This document shows positions 25,986 through 38,999 of a stretch of DNA of 64,000 bases, in pieces. The DNA is from Glandiceps talaboti (lineage: Eukaryota; Hemichordata; Enteropneusta; Spengelidae), in NCBI RefSeq assembly GCF_964340395.1, contig NC_135567.1, positions 406,383-470,382 of the forward strand, written 5' to 3'. A program made the position numbers and the translations under genes. Below the pieces are notes generated by a model. That model worked only from the letters and a program-made list of their open reading frames with translations, was not told the origin of the DNA and ran no database searches. Every line of letters begins with the position of its first letter. Positions within the stretch are counted from its first letter, which is position 1.

Positions 25986-28252
25986 CAGTACCGTAGCCTG
26001 CGGGGGGGGGGGGGGGCAGCTGCCCCCCCCCCCGAGATTTTGGAAAAAAGCAAGAAAAAAGCGACATTTTGAATACATAACGATGTTATTAAAATCGTTA
26101 TTTACGTGATGATTCCCTGCATGCGCGATTTAAATTGTTGGTTCACTAAAGTCAAACGTGACTGTACACTGACTCCTCGCTAATATGTATCTTATATCTC
26201 CATTGTACGCTGGCTTAACTTTGAATACAAAAATGTGTCCAGTTAAAAATTGTAAAAATTCTTTGTGTGGGAAAGTACAAAAGAAGTTCACATGCACTGT
26301 GCATTATCCGCGAGTAACAGTAGTCTTGAAAGTCTCCTTCATTTAAAGTTAGCAGATCGCTATAATGTCAGAGAGTGAAACTCAAAAAAGTCGTTCAACG
26401 TGAGGTCGCCTGTTGCATGCAGTGACTCCGAAGATGCACTCGACCTCATTTACATCTTGTTCCTTATAATAAAACATTTACTGATAAAACGGCACACCTC
26501 TTTTTGGAATATTTGGTGGCCCTGAAAACTATTAAACTAGGTACGCAATTTAAGATCCACTCTTTAAAGATCCACTTTCAATTATTGTGCTCGGTGTTGT
26601 CTTTGGTTAAAATGTCGTTTGATATAATTATCTCATTGCACTAACTCTAGCCTTATCACGCAATTCATTTTGAAGCGACAACTTGCTATGGAAAGAATGG
26701 CCCTGAATTCATAAACAGAGCTGTACCTTCGACATCAAAATCCAAATTTCAACTATTTCCATTACAATGATAATGACAAGGAGAGTTCACTGAGATCACC
26801 TTGGGTTCCAATATAAAGGAGGGCCATAAAAGTGTTGGGAGTAGGGTAAAGAAAATGATTATTTTGTTGTGTTACTTATTTGAGAAAGCACCATCCATTT
26901 TTTTCTTTAAAAGTTTGGGTTTTTATACTTTGAATGTGATATCTTTTCGGCAACTACTTTGAAAGATGTGACATTAGGTTTAGGAAAAATGAAAAAGCTA
27001 TTCAACCTACCCATATATTTTTTTGGTGATAGGCAATATATCCTCATGCGGGCTTCGCATTTGTTTCAAAATTAAGGATATTTCTTTATATTTTCTGAAT
27101 AGTACATATGACAATATACATTTGAGTCTATTCCAAATTATATAATATCTTATACAGTGGTTTACTTGGCTTTGCTGATGCATACAAGCATGAATTGAGA
27201 TTAAATTAAGCTGTTGCATATCCAATGTGCACTAAAAAGAATTGAGCAAAAGTTTACGACCATAGGAGTGAGCTGAACAGTCATAGGGCCATCAAAGTCT
27301 GAAAGTCTTGAAATGTTTTGCTCTTTATTCGGGATTGTTTGGAACCAAATTAAACTTCAGGAGTCATTTACCAAGTGCACATCCGCAAAATATCTTTCAG
27401 CTTTGCCACAACAAAATACACTACCAGATAATATGTAATGTATAGCATAACTGTTTCAATTTTATTACCATATTCAAGTATTGTAAGACTTTAAATTATG
27501 TCTATGGTTTGATATTCTATGCCTCTAAATGGCCTCCTACACTGTCTTATTTTCATTTTTTTCACCTTTGGAGTTGTCTCCTTCCAATCAGTAGCAATCA
27601 AGGTGATAATTGTCTTTCTCCCTAAACAAGATGGATGGTGTCTGGCTAAGTAACTCCCTGTATAGGTTAGAGCTAATTAGAGACATCTCCGTATGCGTGT
27701 GCAATCCACATCCTGTGGAAAGTAATCTCACTATTGTTGTTGGCTATAGCGCTATCACTGTTATTTTAATGCATCATATTGTACCACATGATTTTATATT
27801 TCCACTGTAGTATATGTAGGTGACAGAAGGGGTGGATAAAACAATGCTTGAGTATCATTTGGCGGTGCTTAACATTTTTTGAGAAGAGAGGGTGAGAGGA
27901 GCTACAACATTTGTTTAACCGTAAACTGTGTACATTTCCTAACTGTAGCTATGCAGACAAATTGCAAGAGATAGTATCAAGATGACTGAATAAGTTCTGT
28001 CTAAACTCGACCTGAAATATTTTGCTATCATTATATATGGTTTGTTTTATCCTTGTCAAGCATTGTGAAAAAGGAAATTCTACCTACCTACCCAATATGA
28101 TGGGTTAGGTTGCCCGTTGACCAGCTTTTTTTTTATCTAGCCTTACATATGATATTTAATTGCGTATGCTAAAATATATATTATGTAAATTGTATGCAAA
28201 TTTATGTAAATCACTTTTCTAAATGCATGATTGCACCAAGACAAAGTTCTGC
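25986..28252 (+). mobile_element. 2.2-kb interspersed element, copy A (3' end missing)
   Basis: It begins 'cagtaccgtagcctgc' followed by a G15-cagctg-C11 palindrome. It then runs collinear with 44580-46813, from 'gagattttggaaaaaag' through 'gcaatatatcctcatgcggg' to 'gattgcaccaagac', with scattered substitutions and short indels. Homology stops at about 28252, before the 3' inverted end seen in copy B, so this copy is 3'-truncated or its end was replaced. A short conserved ATG stretch at 26365 (MSESETQKSRST, then stop) lines up with a longer one in copy B, suggesting a decayed ORF. A separate start at about 26234 (MCPVKNCKNS) is also shared. No transposase is recognised. Confidence 0.8.
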
Positions 28253-29255
28253 AGACAAAGAATATCGATTTCAAGTTTTTCTGATATGCTCGCAGTAGTA
28301 CTGTACTGACTGTGGTGAGTCTCAGTGGAACACATATCACTGACCTGTTGATAGCATTATTTGCTGACGGGTATTAAACTAAAATATACGGAATAACTCG
28401 AAACTCTCGATTTTATTTGCCACACAGCTTTCATGAAATTAAAGACTGATTTTTGTGAAAGCAAATGCTAGGTCAATCTGTATGTATTACGTGTAATTTA
28501 CTTATAATATACAGAATAACGGTTAGAGGTCTGTATTTATGTAGATGTACATGGTAATATGTGCCGGTTTACAAATTACAATGGTTTTCTTAATGAGTTT
28601 TAACAACATAGTCAGCGATAGCACATCATTTTCCAGAAAAGAATTTAAAAAATGACAAATCTAAAACGAAGAGATTTTTTACAAAACCCTTTTGGTCTCT
28701 ATTTATGAATTTTCAGACCGATTGGTGCGCATTTGAAAAAGTTGAACGTGAGCAAAGTTCAGTTGTTATAAAAGAACACGACCATTTTTTTTCTATGGGA
28801 AATCTGACATAGTATTCGGAATTAAATTTCAAATTCGCACACCCACAATCGCTTGATTCAATTTTTTTTAATCTTGGCGTTACTTGCGATACAATTTGAG
28901 ATTTTAAGTTGTTTGAACCTCTTTGATACAATTTGATTTGATCGCAATCCAAAATGCGATGTTGTGCTGGCATGCCATAAAGTTGACGACCTGTGTCATA
29001 ACTTATGCTACTGTTAAACATTGTAAAGAATATTGTTTCATTTATTACAAATTGTACTTTAATGAATAACCTATATCATGTAATAATATATTAATCCGAA
29101 TGCAAAAACGTACCTGAAATTATGAAATGTACGGCATACATGTGGAGAGTACGTGATGTAGGTCATTCCAGGCATGATGATATTGTTACACTGTGTAACA
29201 CTAGCCCCATCCACACGTAGGTCGTCCTACCCGAGGCAGTCCTAAGTCCTACCTG
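28253..29255. other. Unassigned AT-rich DNA
   Basis: No gene recognised. A 102-codon minus-strand ORF (28713-29021, MFNSSISYDTGRQ...) has no known motif and no visible splice or promoter context. Confidence 0.5.
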
Positions 29256-32200
29256 AGGTATACAAGGTGTATAACTTATACCGTATACAAGGTGTGTAAC
29301 TTATACCGTATACAAGGTGTATAACTTATACCATATACAAGGTGTATAACTTTTACCATATATAAGGTGTATAACTTATACCGTATACAAGGTGTATAAC
29401 TTATACCGCATAAAAGGTGTGTAACTTATAACGTATACAAGGTGTATAACTTATAACGTATACAAGGTGTGTAACTTATACCATATACAAGGTGTATATC
29501 TTAAACCATATACAAGGTGTGTAACATATACCGTATACAAGGTGTGTATTCTTATACCATGTACAAGCTGTATAACTTATACCATATACAAGGTGTATAA
29601 CTTATACCGTATATAAGGTGTGTAACTTATACCATATATAAGGTGTATAACTTATAACGTATACAAGGTGAGTAACTTATACCATATACAAGGTGTATAA
29701 CTTATAACGTATATAAGGTGTATAACTTATACCATATACAAGGTGTATAACTTATACCATATACAAGGTGTATAACTTATACCGTATACAAGGTGAGTAA
29801 CTTATACCGTATACAAGGTGAGTAACTTATACCATATATAAGGTGTATAACTTATAACGTATATAAGGTGTATAACTTATACCATATATAAGGTGTGTAA
29901 CTTTTACCATATACACCGTGTATAACTTATACCATATACACGGTGTATAACTTATAACGTATACAAGGTGTGTAACTTATACCATATACACGGTGTATAA
30001 CTTATAACGTATACAAGGTGTATAACTTATACCATATACAAGGTGTATAACTTACACCGTATACAAGGTGTGTATTCTTATACCGTATACAAGGTGTGTA
30101 ACTTATACCATATATAAGGTGTATAACTTATACCATATACAAGGTGTATAACTTATACCATATACAAGGTGTATAACTTATACCGTATACAAGGTGAGTA
30201 ACTTATACTGTATACAGGGTGTATAACTTATACCATATACAAGGTGTATAACTTTTACCATATATAAGGTGTATAACTTATACCATATGCAAGGTGTGTA
30301 AATTATACCGTATACAAGGTGTATAACTTATACCATATACAAGGTGTATAACTTATACCATATATAATGTGTATAACTTATACCATATACAAGGTGTATA
30401 ACTTATACCATATATAATGTGTATAACTTATACCATATACAAGGTGTATGACTTATACCGTATATAAGGTATGTAACTTATACCATATACAAGGTGTATA
30501 ACTTATACCGTATACAAGGTGTGTAACTTATACTGTATACAAGGTGTATAACTTATACCATATACAAGGTGTATAACTTTTACCATATATAAGGTGTGTA
30601 ACTTATACCATATATAATGTGTATAAATTATACCGTATACAAGGTGTATAACTTATACCATATACAAGGTGTATAACTTATACCATATACACGGTGTATC
30701 ACTTATACCGCATACAAGGTGTGTAACTTATACCATATACAAGGTGTATAACTTATACCGTATACAAGGTGTATAACTTATACCATATATAAGGTGTATA
30801 ACTTATACCATATACAAGGTGTATAACTTATACCGTATACAAGGTGAGTAACTTATACTGTATACAAGGTGTATAACTTATACCATATACAAGGTGTATA
30901 ACTTTTACCATATATAAGGTGTATAACTTATACCATATGCAAGGTGTATATCTTATACCATATGCAAGGTGTGTAACTTATACCATATATAATGTGTATA
31001 ACTTATACCATATACAAGGTGTATAACTTATACCATATATAATGTGTATAACTTATACCATATGCAAGGTGTATAACTTATACCATATACAAGGTGTATA
31101 ACTTATACAATGTACAAGCTGTATAACTTATACCATATACAAGGTGTATAACTTATACCATATATAAGGTGTATAACTTATACCATATACAAGGTGTATA
31201 ACTTATACCGTATACAAGGTGTGTAACTTATACCATATATAAGGTGTATAACTTTTACCATATATAAGGTATGTAACTTATACCATATACAAGGTGTATA
31301 ACTTTTACCATATATAAGGTGTGTAACTTATACCGCATACAAGTTGTGTAACTTATACCATATACAAGGTGTATAACTTATACCGTATACAAGGTGTATA
31401 ACTTATACCATATATAAGGTGTATAACTTATACCATATACAAGGTGTATAACTTATACCGTATACAAGGTGAGTAACTTATACTGTATACAGGGTGTATA
31501 ACTTATACCATATACAAGGTGTATAACTTTTACCATATATAAGGTGTATAACTTATACCATATGCAAGGTGTGTAAATTATACCGTATACAAGGTGTATA
31601 ACTTATACCATATACAAGGTGTATAACTTATACCATATATAATGTGTATAACTTATACCATATACAAGGTGTATAACTTATACCATATATAATGTGTATA
31701 ACTTATACCATATACAAGGTGTATAACTTATACCGTATACAAGGTGTGTAACTTATACCGTATATAAGGTATGTAACTTATACCATATACAAGGTGTATA
31801 ACTTATACCGTATACAAGGTGTGTAACTTATACTGTATACAAGGTGTATAACTTATACCATATACAAGGTGTATAACTTTTACCATATATAAGGTGTGTA
31901 ACTTATACCATATATAATGTGTATAAATTATACCGTATACAAGGTGTATAACTTATACCATATACAAGGTGTATAACTTATACCATATACACGGTGTATA
32001 ACTTATACCGCATACAAGGTGTGTAACTTATACCATATACAAGGTGTATAACTTATACCGTATGCAAGGTGTATAACTTATACCATATATAAGGTGTATA
32101 ACTTATACCATATACAAGGTGTATAACTTATACCGTATACAAGGTGAGTAACTTATACTGTATACAAGGTGTATAACTTATACCATATACAAGGTGTATA

Positions 32201-32957
32201 ACTTTTACCATATATAAGGTGTATAACTTATACCATATGCAAGGTGTATATCTTATACCATATGCAAGGTGTGTAACTTATACCATATATAATGTGTATA
32301 ACTTATACCATATACAAGGTGTATAACTTATACCATATATAATGTGTATAACTTATACCATATGCAAGGTGTATAACTTATACCATATACAAGGTGTATA
32401 ACTTTTACCATATATAAGGTGTATAACTTATACCGTATACAAGGTGTGTAACTTATACTGTATACAAGGTGTATAACTTATACCATATACAAGGTGTATA
32501 ACTTTTACCATATATAAGGTGTATAACTTATACCATATGCAAGGTGTGTAACTTATACCATATATAATGTGTATAAATTATACCGTATACAAGGTGTATA
32601 ACTTATACCATATACAAGGTGTATAACTTATACCATATATAATGTGTATAACTTATACCATATACAAGGTGTATAACATTTACCATATATAAGGTGTATA
32701 ACTTATACCGTATACAACGTGTATAACTTATACCATATACAAGGTATATAACTTATACCGTATACAAGGTGTGTAACTTATACCGTATACAAGGTGTATA
32801 ACTTATACCGTATATAAGGTGTGTAACTTATACCGTATATAAGGTGTATAACTTATACCATATGTAAGGTGTATAACTTATACCATATATAAGGTGTATA
32901 ACTTATACCATATGTAAGGTGTATAACTTATACCATATATAAGGTGTATAACTTATA
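29256..32957. repeat. 25-bp satellite array, about 148 copies
   Basis: The unit is 'taccatatacaaggtgtata' plus 'actta', 25 bases, with variants ccgtata/ccatata/ccatatg, caagg/taagg/taatg, and gtgtata/gtgtgta/gtgagta. It contains the near-palindrome 'gtataacttatac'. The unit length is not a multiple of three and stops are frequent, so no ORF forms. A marker 'tatacagggtg' occurs twice exactly 1275 bases (51 units) apart. A second marker, 'cacggtgtat' followed by 'cttataccgcatac', occurs 1300 bases (52 units) apart. This shows an internal block duplication of more than 1 kb. Confidence 0.97.
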
Positions 32958-33008
32958 CCGGTATAAGTTACATAGCTTGTATACGGTATAAATTACACAC
33001 CTTGTATC
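32958..33008. repeat. Inverted terminal units of the 25-bp array
   Basis: At about 32958 the array reverses direction. The turning point is the perfect 16-base palindrome 'cttataccggtataag', after which about two units read on the other strand ('ttacatagcttgtatacggt', 'ataaattacacaccttgtat'). Confidence 0.9.
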
Positions 33009-33178
33009 CATGGTTGGATGGATGGGTCGTTGAATGGATGGATGAATGGATGGGTGGTTGAATGGAGGGATGGATGGATGGGTGGATAGATGGACAGATG
33101 AATTGGTAGATGGATGGACTGACAAACAACGGAAGGAAGGACAGACATGAGACCGACAGAAGGACGGATGGACGGAGA
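33009..33178. repeat. Degenerate (TGGA)n tract
   Basis: Imperfect tetranucleotide repeat rich in 'tggatggatggg', decaying to 'aaggaaggacagac' and 'ggacggatggacgg'. Minus-strand 'HPSIHPS' ORFs are shadows. Confidence 0.9.
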
Positions 33179-33685
33179 TCACACTTGATCACTTGTGGCA
33201 AACACTAGGGTGATCACTAGAGTATACTTGTGTGAAACACTCTATTGTCATTTGGTCACTAGATCATTAGATTCAGTAGATCACCTTTATTTACAAGATC
33301 CACCTGGTCAGTAGATTACACTGATCATACTTGTGTCAAAAATAATAGTATCAACTTGACTGCATTTCAGATAGAATTGTGTTAAAAAGTAAAATTCAAT
33401 ACCTTTGGACGATATAATGATATATTTTGATACCAGTTGTGATTTCTACAATAATCCAAATATGAAATTATTAGGAAATTAATATTGATCATAGTTTTAT
33501 CGTCCTAGTTTGGAGTCATTTTACCTTCACTCTGTTTTCATTATTTACTTCTACAATTGAAAAAAAGACTATATTGTTGTCTTGACAAAATAAACTTCAA
33601 ATTCTGAGTGTCATGTCTCCGCCAACCTTTAAACAATTGTAATGGAATAAGTTTATTTATTATGAAGTAATCCAGTGAGGGTTGG
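33179..33685. other. Unassigned DNA with scattered 'gatcact' motifs
   Basis: Between 33178 and 33330 the words 'gatcac', 'gatcact' and 'cacttgtg' recur irregularly, possibly a decayed short repeat. The rest is AT-rich, with nothing recognised. Confidence 0.5.
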
Positions 33686-34053
33686 CAATGTGCATGGCTG
33701 GCAGTGTGTATGGTGTATGGTTGGCAGTGTGCATGGCTGGCAGTGTGCATGACTGGCAGTGTGCATGGCTGGCAGTGTGCATGGCTGACAGTGTGAATGG
33801 CAGTATGCATGACTGGCAGTGTGCATGGCTGGCAGTGTGCATGATTGTCAGTGTGCACGGCTGGCAGTGTGCATGGCTGACAGTGTGCATGGTTGGCAGT
33901 GTGCATGGCTTGCAGTGTGCATGGCTGGCAGTGTGCATGGTTGGCAGTGTGCATGATTGGTTGGCAGTGTGCATGGTTGGCAATGTGCATGGTTGGCAGT
34001 GTGCATGGTTGTCAGTGTACATGGTTGGCAGTGTGCATGGCTGGCAGTATGTT
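33686..34053. repeat. 16-bp tandem repeat, about 23 copies
   Basis: The unit is 'gcatggctggcagtgt' with variants ggttgg, gattgg and gactgg. Both strands stay open for more than 120 codons, although 16 is not a multiple of three, because the unit lacks stops in every frame of either strand. The peptide repeats every 16 residues, three units. No gene is inferred. Confidence 0.95.
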
Positions 34054-34640
34054 CAATTGACAAGAAGAAAGAAGACCTATTAAACACTTCTCACTTTCAA
34101 ATCTCTTGTTATCGCCACTTTAAGCCAACTAGAAATGTTAGTAATTTTGATAAACGCGACAAAAATGACACTGGTCAGGAGTAATTAACCCTCAGAGATC
34201 ACAACCTCGTCAATTTATATTATCGGCATGCTTTGGATTCTCCATTGCCTCATATGGAATAGTCTGTAAAGTGATCGTGTGTCAGCTGCAATTGATTTAT
34301 ATACATGTATGTGGGTAATTATGTTTACTGCAGGCTAAACCACAGTTCTAATTACAATGTATGACAGTATGTTGTAAGTCACACCATTTGACCATTTGGC
34401 TGACATGGGGAAACTTTCAAATATAATCGTCTCGGCAATGAAACTTAGGGACCAGTCAGTTTCTTGGCCTGGGGTGTATTTGTATGGGGTCACCCGGTTT
34501 TTGAAATTGGCAGTAGGGTGGGGGTTATGCTGTTTTGAAAATTGTGGTTGGGGGGGTCATTTTGTTTTGGATTGTGATGGGAGAAACAAATCCTTTTTTC
34601 CTTTAAGGAAGGAGATATAAGAGGGCTTGAAAAGTCTGTG

Positions 34641-34673
<33 letters not shown>

Positions 34674-35626
34674 TGTATCACCATTTTCTATAAAACGGCT
34701 GGCTCAAATCAAACGAGATTTCGTAAATGTGTCCGTAGAGTAATGGCAAGAATTGATTACGTTTTGGTAAAAATCCCATGAAAATTAATGACCAATCTTT
34801 GTAATTAATCGATCGATCATCTGGTCGCACATGCGCTTTGTGTTAAAAGTGCGCCACCAACATTAATGCAAGGTAAACCATGAAGCTACAGTAGGCTGCT
34901 CTACACTGAGAAAGACTCTGTTTGTTAGGGGTTTCTGGCCAACCTTGTCAGTGATATTCAAAACATTGGGTAAGTAATCATACATATTATTTACAGCTTT
35001 GCATGTTTTGATCAAGACTTTTATTTGAACTTGATGGAGACTATTACATTATAATGCTAGAAATCACTGACCATTTTTGGCATTCACCAGGCCGGGCTTG
35101 GGAGAAGTTCATATAATACCTCACCATGTGAGTCATGCCATTCAGATCTCTCAAATCAAATACATTTGAAATGGATTACTTTCCATTTATTACAATAGGA
35201 AGTGTTGCCATACGGTTGTAGTATAAGTAATAAATGTCATATAAAATCAAAGTTCATTATTTTCTAAGCTGGGTTGTTCTTTTACTTGACAGATAAATAA
35301 CGTTACGTGTGATAAAGAAGAACAATTGTTGTGTAATCTATTGTGATGTGTGTGGCATCCTTTGCTTTCCAAGTCCACGCTGATCTTGTCATCCAGATCA
35401 AAAATTTAGTATTAGCAAGTGTGACTCCAATTAGCCCAAAAATGTTAACAGTTGGTAGAGGTAGCATAAGTTGATTCAGATTACCAGAACAAGATGTGTC
35501 CAAAAGAACGTAGTATATGGACAGTAGCTGCAATAATTGTAGTGTTTGCTCTGATATTTAGGGCTTTTACGTCTGTTTCTGTGCCTTTTTTTCGTTCCGA
35601 TGTTTAACCTGAATCAAACACTACAA
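34054..35626. other. Unassigned DNA with G-rich stretches and (TG)n
   Basis: It holds a G-rich segment (34460-34570) and a (TG)n run (34642-34672). A 74-codon plus ORF (34396-34620) and a 76-codon minus ORF (35303-35533) show no domain. No RNA gene seen. Confidence 0.5.
34642..34672. repeat. (TG)n microsatellite
   Basis: About 15 perfect TG dinucleotides. Confidence 0.97.
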
Positions 35627-35847
35627 AATGTCAGCAAGATGTCAGCGTACCAACCATTTCAAAGACGTCAGCGTACCGACCATTTCAAAGATGTCAGCGT
35701 ATCGACCATTTCAAAGATGTCAGCGTACCGACCATTTCAAAGATGTCAGCATACCGACCATTTCAAAGATGTCAGCGTACCAACCATTTCAAAGATGTCA
35801 GTGTACCAACCACTTCAAAGATGTCAGCGTACCGACCATTTCAAATT
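35627..35847. repeat. 26-bp tandem repeat, about 8.5 copies
   Basis: The unit is 'gtcagcgtaccgaccatttc' plus 'aaagat', with starts at 35641, 35667 and 35693 onward at 26-base spacing. It is open in all three plus frames, giving overlapping ORFs with a 26-residue period. Confidence 0.95.
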
Positions 35848-35984
35848 GCTGCATGCATTGCTACATTTGCCGATTTTGATGGAATTGGGGTACCTCTCAA
35901 CACTTCTTGTGTCTTGAATGCTCTGTTGGTGTTAGGAAATATCAGATTTTTTTGACAGGTATGCTGTAATTTAGCATTCTGTAA

Positions 35985-37472
35985 TCACTTGTGTATATCA
36001 AACCACCTTTCTATTCCTCCACCATCTCCAATATTGCACATTCTCTAATTGCTATCATTTACATCAAACCACCTTTCTATACCTCCACCATTGCCCATAT
36101 TGTACATTCTCTAATTGCTATCATTTATATCAAACCACCTTTCTATACCTCCACCATTTCCCATATTGTACATTCTCTAATTGCTATCATTTACATCAAA
36201 CCACCTTTCTATACCTCCACCATTGCCCATATTGTACATTCTCTAACTATCATTTACATCAAACCACCTTTCTATACCTCCACCATTGCCCATATTGTAC
36301 ATTCTCTAATTGCTATCATTTACATCAAACCACCTTTCTATACCTCCACCATTTCCCATATTGTACATTCTCTAATTGCTATCATTTACATCAAACCACC
36401 TTTCTATACCTCCACCATTTCCCATATTGCACATTCTCTAATTGCTATCATTTACATCAAACCACCTTTCTATACCTCCACCATTTCCCATATTGCACAT
36501 TCTCTAATTGCTATCATTTACATCAAACCACCTTTCTATACCTCCACCATTTCCCATATTGTAGATTCTCTAATTGCTATCATTTACATCAAACCACATT
36601 TCGATACCTCCACCATTTCCCATATTGTACATTCTCTAATTGCTATCATTTACATCAAACCACCTTTCTATACCTCCACCATTTCCCATATTGTACATTC
36701 TCTAATTGCTATCATTTACATCAAACCACATTTCTATACCTCCACCATTTCCCATATTGTACATTCTCTAATTGCTATCATTTACATCAAACCACCTTTC
36801 TATACCTCCACCATTTCCCATATTGTACATTCTCTAATTGCTATCATTTACATCAAACCACCTTTCTATACCTCCACCATTGCCCATATTGTACATTCTC
36901 TAATTGCTATCATTTACATCAAACCAACTTTCTATACCTCCACCATTTCCCATATTGTACATTCTCTAATTGCTATCATTTACATCAAACCACCTTTCTA
37001 TACCTCCACCATTTCCCATATTGTACATTCTCTAATTGCTATCATTTACATCAAACCACCTTTCTATACCTCCACCATTGCCCATATTGTAGATTCTCTA
37101 ATTGCTATCATTTACATCAAACCACCTTTCTATACCTCCACCATTTACCATATTGTACATTCTCTAATTGCTATCATTTACATCAAACCACATTTCTATA
37201 CCTCCACCATTGCCCATATTGTACATTCTCTAATTGCTATCATTTACATCAAACCACCTTTCTATACCTCCACCATTTCCCATATTGTACATTCTCTAAT
37301 TGCTATCATTTACATCAAACCAACTTTCTATACCTCCACCATTTCCCATATTGTACATTCTCTAATTGCTATCATTTACATCAAACCACCTTTCTATACC
37401 TCCACCATTTCCCATATTGCACATTCTCTAATTGCTATCATTTACATCAAACCACATTTCTATACCTCCAAT
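35985..37472 (+). repeat. 66-bp tandem repeat, about 22.5 copies, open as a 497-codon ORF
   Basis: The unit reads 'ctaattgctatcatttacat', 'caaaccacctttctatacct', 'ccaccatttcccatattgta', 'cattct', 66 bases or 22 codons. Copies are very similar. One copy near 36245 lacks six bases, keeping frame. The plus frame from 35991 to 37484 is open for 497 codons with period LIAIIYIKPPFYTSTISHIVHS read in pieces of 22. Against a real protein: the start codon lies inside the array, the stop is just outside it, no flanking exon is seen, and most differences between units change the amino acid (VHS/AHS/VDS, PPF/PTF/PHF, TIS/TIA) with almost no silent changes. If translated it would be a repetitive hydrophobic polypeptide. 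Confidence 0.93.
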
Positions 37473-38999
37473 AATTCAGTATAACAAACATTTTATCTAA
37501 TCACAACTCTTACTTACAAACCCTAATATTTAATTACTACTACTGCAATTAATCACATTTCCACATTATCTCCACTAACTATCCACTACAAATGTAATCT
37601 GTCATTACTTACAACAATACTAATGCATAATAATCACTCTGTTCTACTCTTTTCCAGAGAACTGATTTGTGCAGATGGAAAAACTTACAGCTACCGCTGA
37701 AACATGTCAACACTTCCCGCCAACATCAAAGCTAAAGTTATGAAAGTTAATAACTGACATAACTGTCATAAACAATGAAGCAGCCTAAGAAATGTAAACA
37801 AACTATTCAAATTAATTGACATTGATATCACAAACAACAAAAACCTACTCTAGTAAACAGACAATTCCAAACGTTGAACTAAAAAATTGACACATATATA
37901 GCACTAGTTTTTCTAGAGAATATTCTGTTTACTATAGTATGTTTGGTTCATTGTTTTCAATATTAATGTCAATTATTATGGGCATTGTTCAGTACTTTCG
38001 TTATAGTTCTAATTCATAGCTTGGACTGGACAGAAGACTAACAACTATGTTGTAGTTTCTCTTTGGTAACAATAAACACTTTCAAATCCAAAAGTTGAAC
38101 TGGGAAATTGACACGTGTAACAATATAGTTTGTCTACAGATCAGTCGGTTTACTGAAGTACATTTATTGTTTTCAATATCAGTGTCAATTAATAGTTTTC
38201 TACAGATTAATCTGTTTACTGCAGCATGTTTCTTTTGTTGTTTTCAATATTAACGGGCATTCAGTAGTTTGATAATTATTTGATAAATATATAATCGCAC
38301 GAAATTAATCTTCACTTTACATCACAGTGTTCCGATTGTGATTCCTCAGACTAATACTAAGTTTCACCTTGCCAAGAATTTGTGTTAGTCCATGGAATCA
38401 CACTGGCAGCATAAAACTAACATTGATTTAGTGGGATATGCATAGTAAGAACTGAGTAAGAATTTGTGACTCTCAAAATACATTTCAATAAAAGTAATTA
38501 GCTATATTTAAAGAATGCATACTTCAAATTAAATACCAAACCACATGCCTTTTAATTTTATTTAATTTTTATTTATTTCCACCACAAACATAAGATGATT
38601 AATAACAAATAAAAAAGTAAGCATCTCTAACAAGAAAATGCTCCGGTACATAGTGTAACAACCATAGAAATAGTTCACTTTGAACTAATGTACTCCAAGG
38701 TCCATACAAATATGAGAAGTAACTAAATACAAATGGTACATATAAATAAATAATCAAATACACATACTTATTTAAATTTGTCTAACAAATATGAGAAGTA
38801 ACTAAATACAAACGGTACATATAAATGATAAATAAATAATCAAATACACATACTTATTTACATTTGTCTAACAAATATTACAAATAAACAATTCTAAACA
38901 AAGAAAAACATTATAGCACAAACAATATCAAACAAAAAACAGAAAACAAAAACAAATGAAATAATGACAACACAAATATATTTACATCATATACACATA
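37473..38999. other. AT-rich unassigned DNA with two short duplications
   Basis: A segment around 37863-37985 ('acgttgaactaaaaaattga', 'ttgttttcaatattaatgtc') recurs in diverged form at about 38084-38195 and partly at 38198-38275. A 79-base unit ('acaaatatgagaagtaacta') is repeated at 38706 and 38785 with a partial third copy. From about 38940 the sequence becomes A-rich and then a (CATATA)-like tract. No gene. Confidence 0.7.

Noticed and set aside
28713-29021. 102-codon minus-strand ORF
   Set aside because: Unfamiliar sequence, no context; treated as chance.
29256-33008. Telomeric or known centromeric repeat
   Set aside because: Neither TTAGGG-type repeats nor a CENP-B-box-like word is visible in any array; chromosomal position cannot be inferred.
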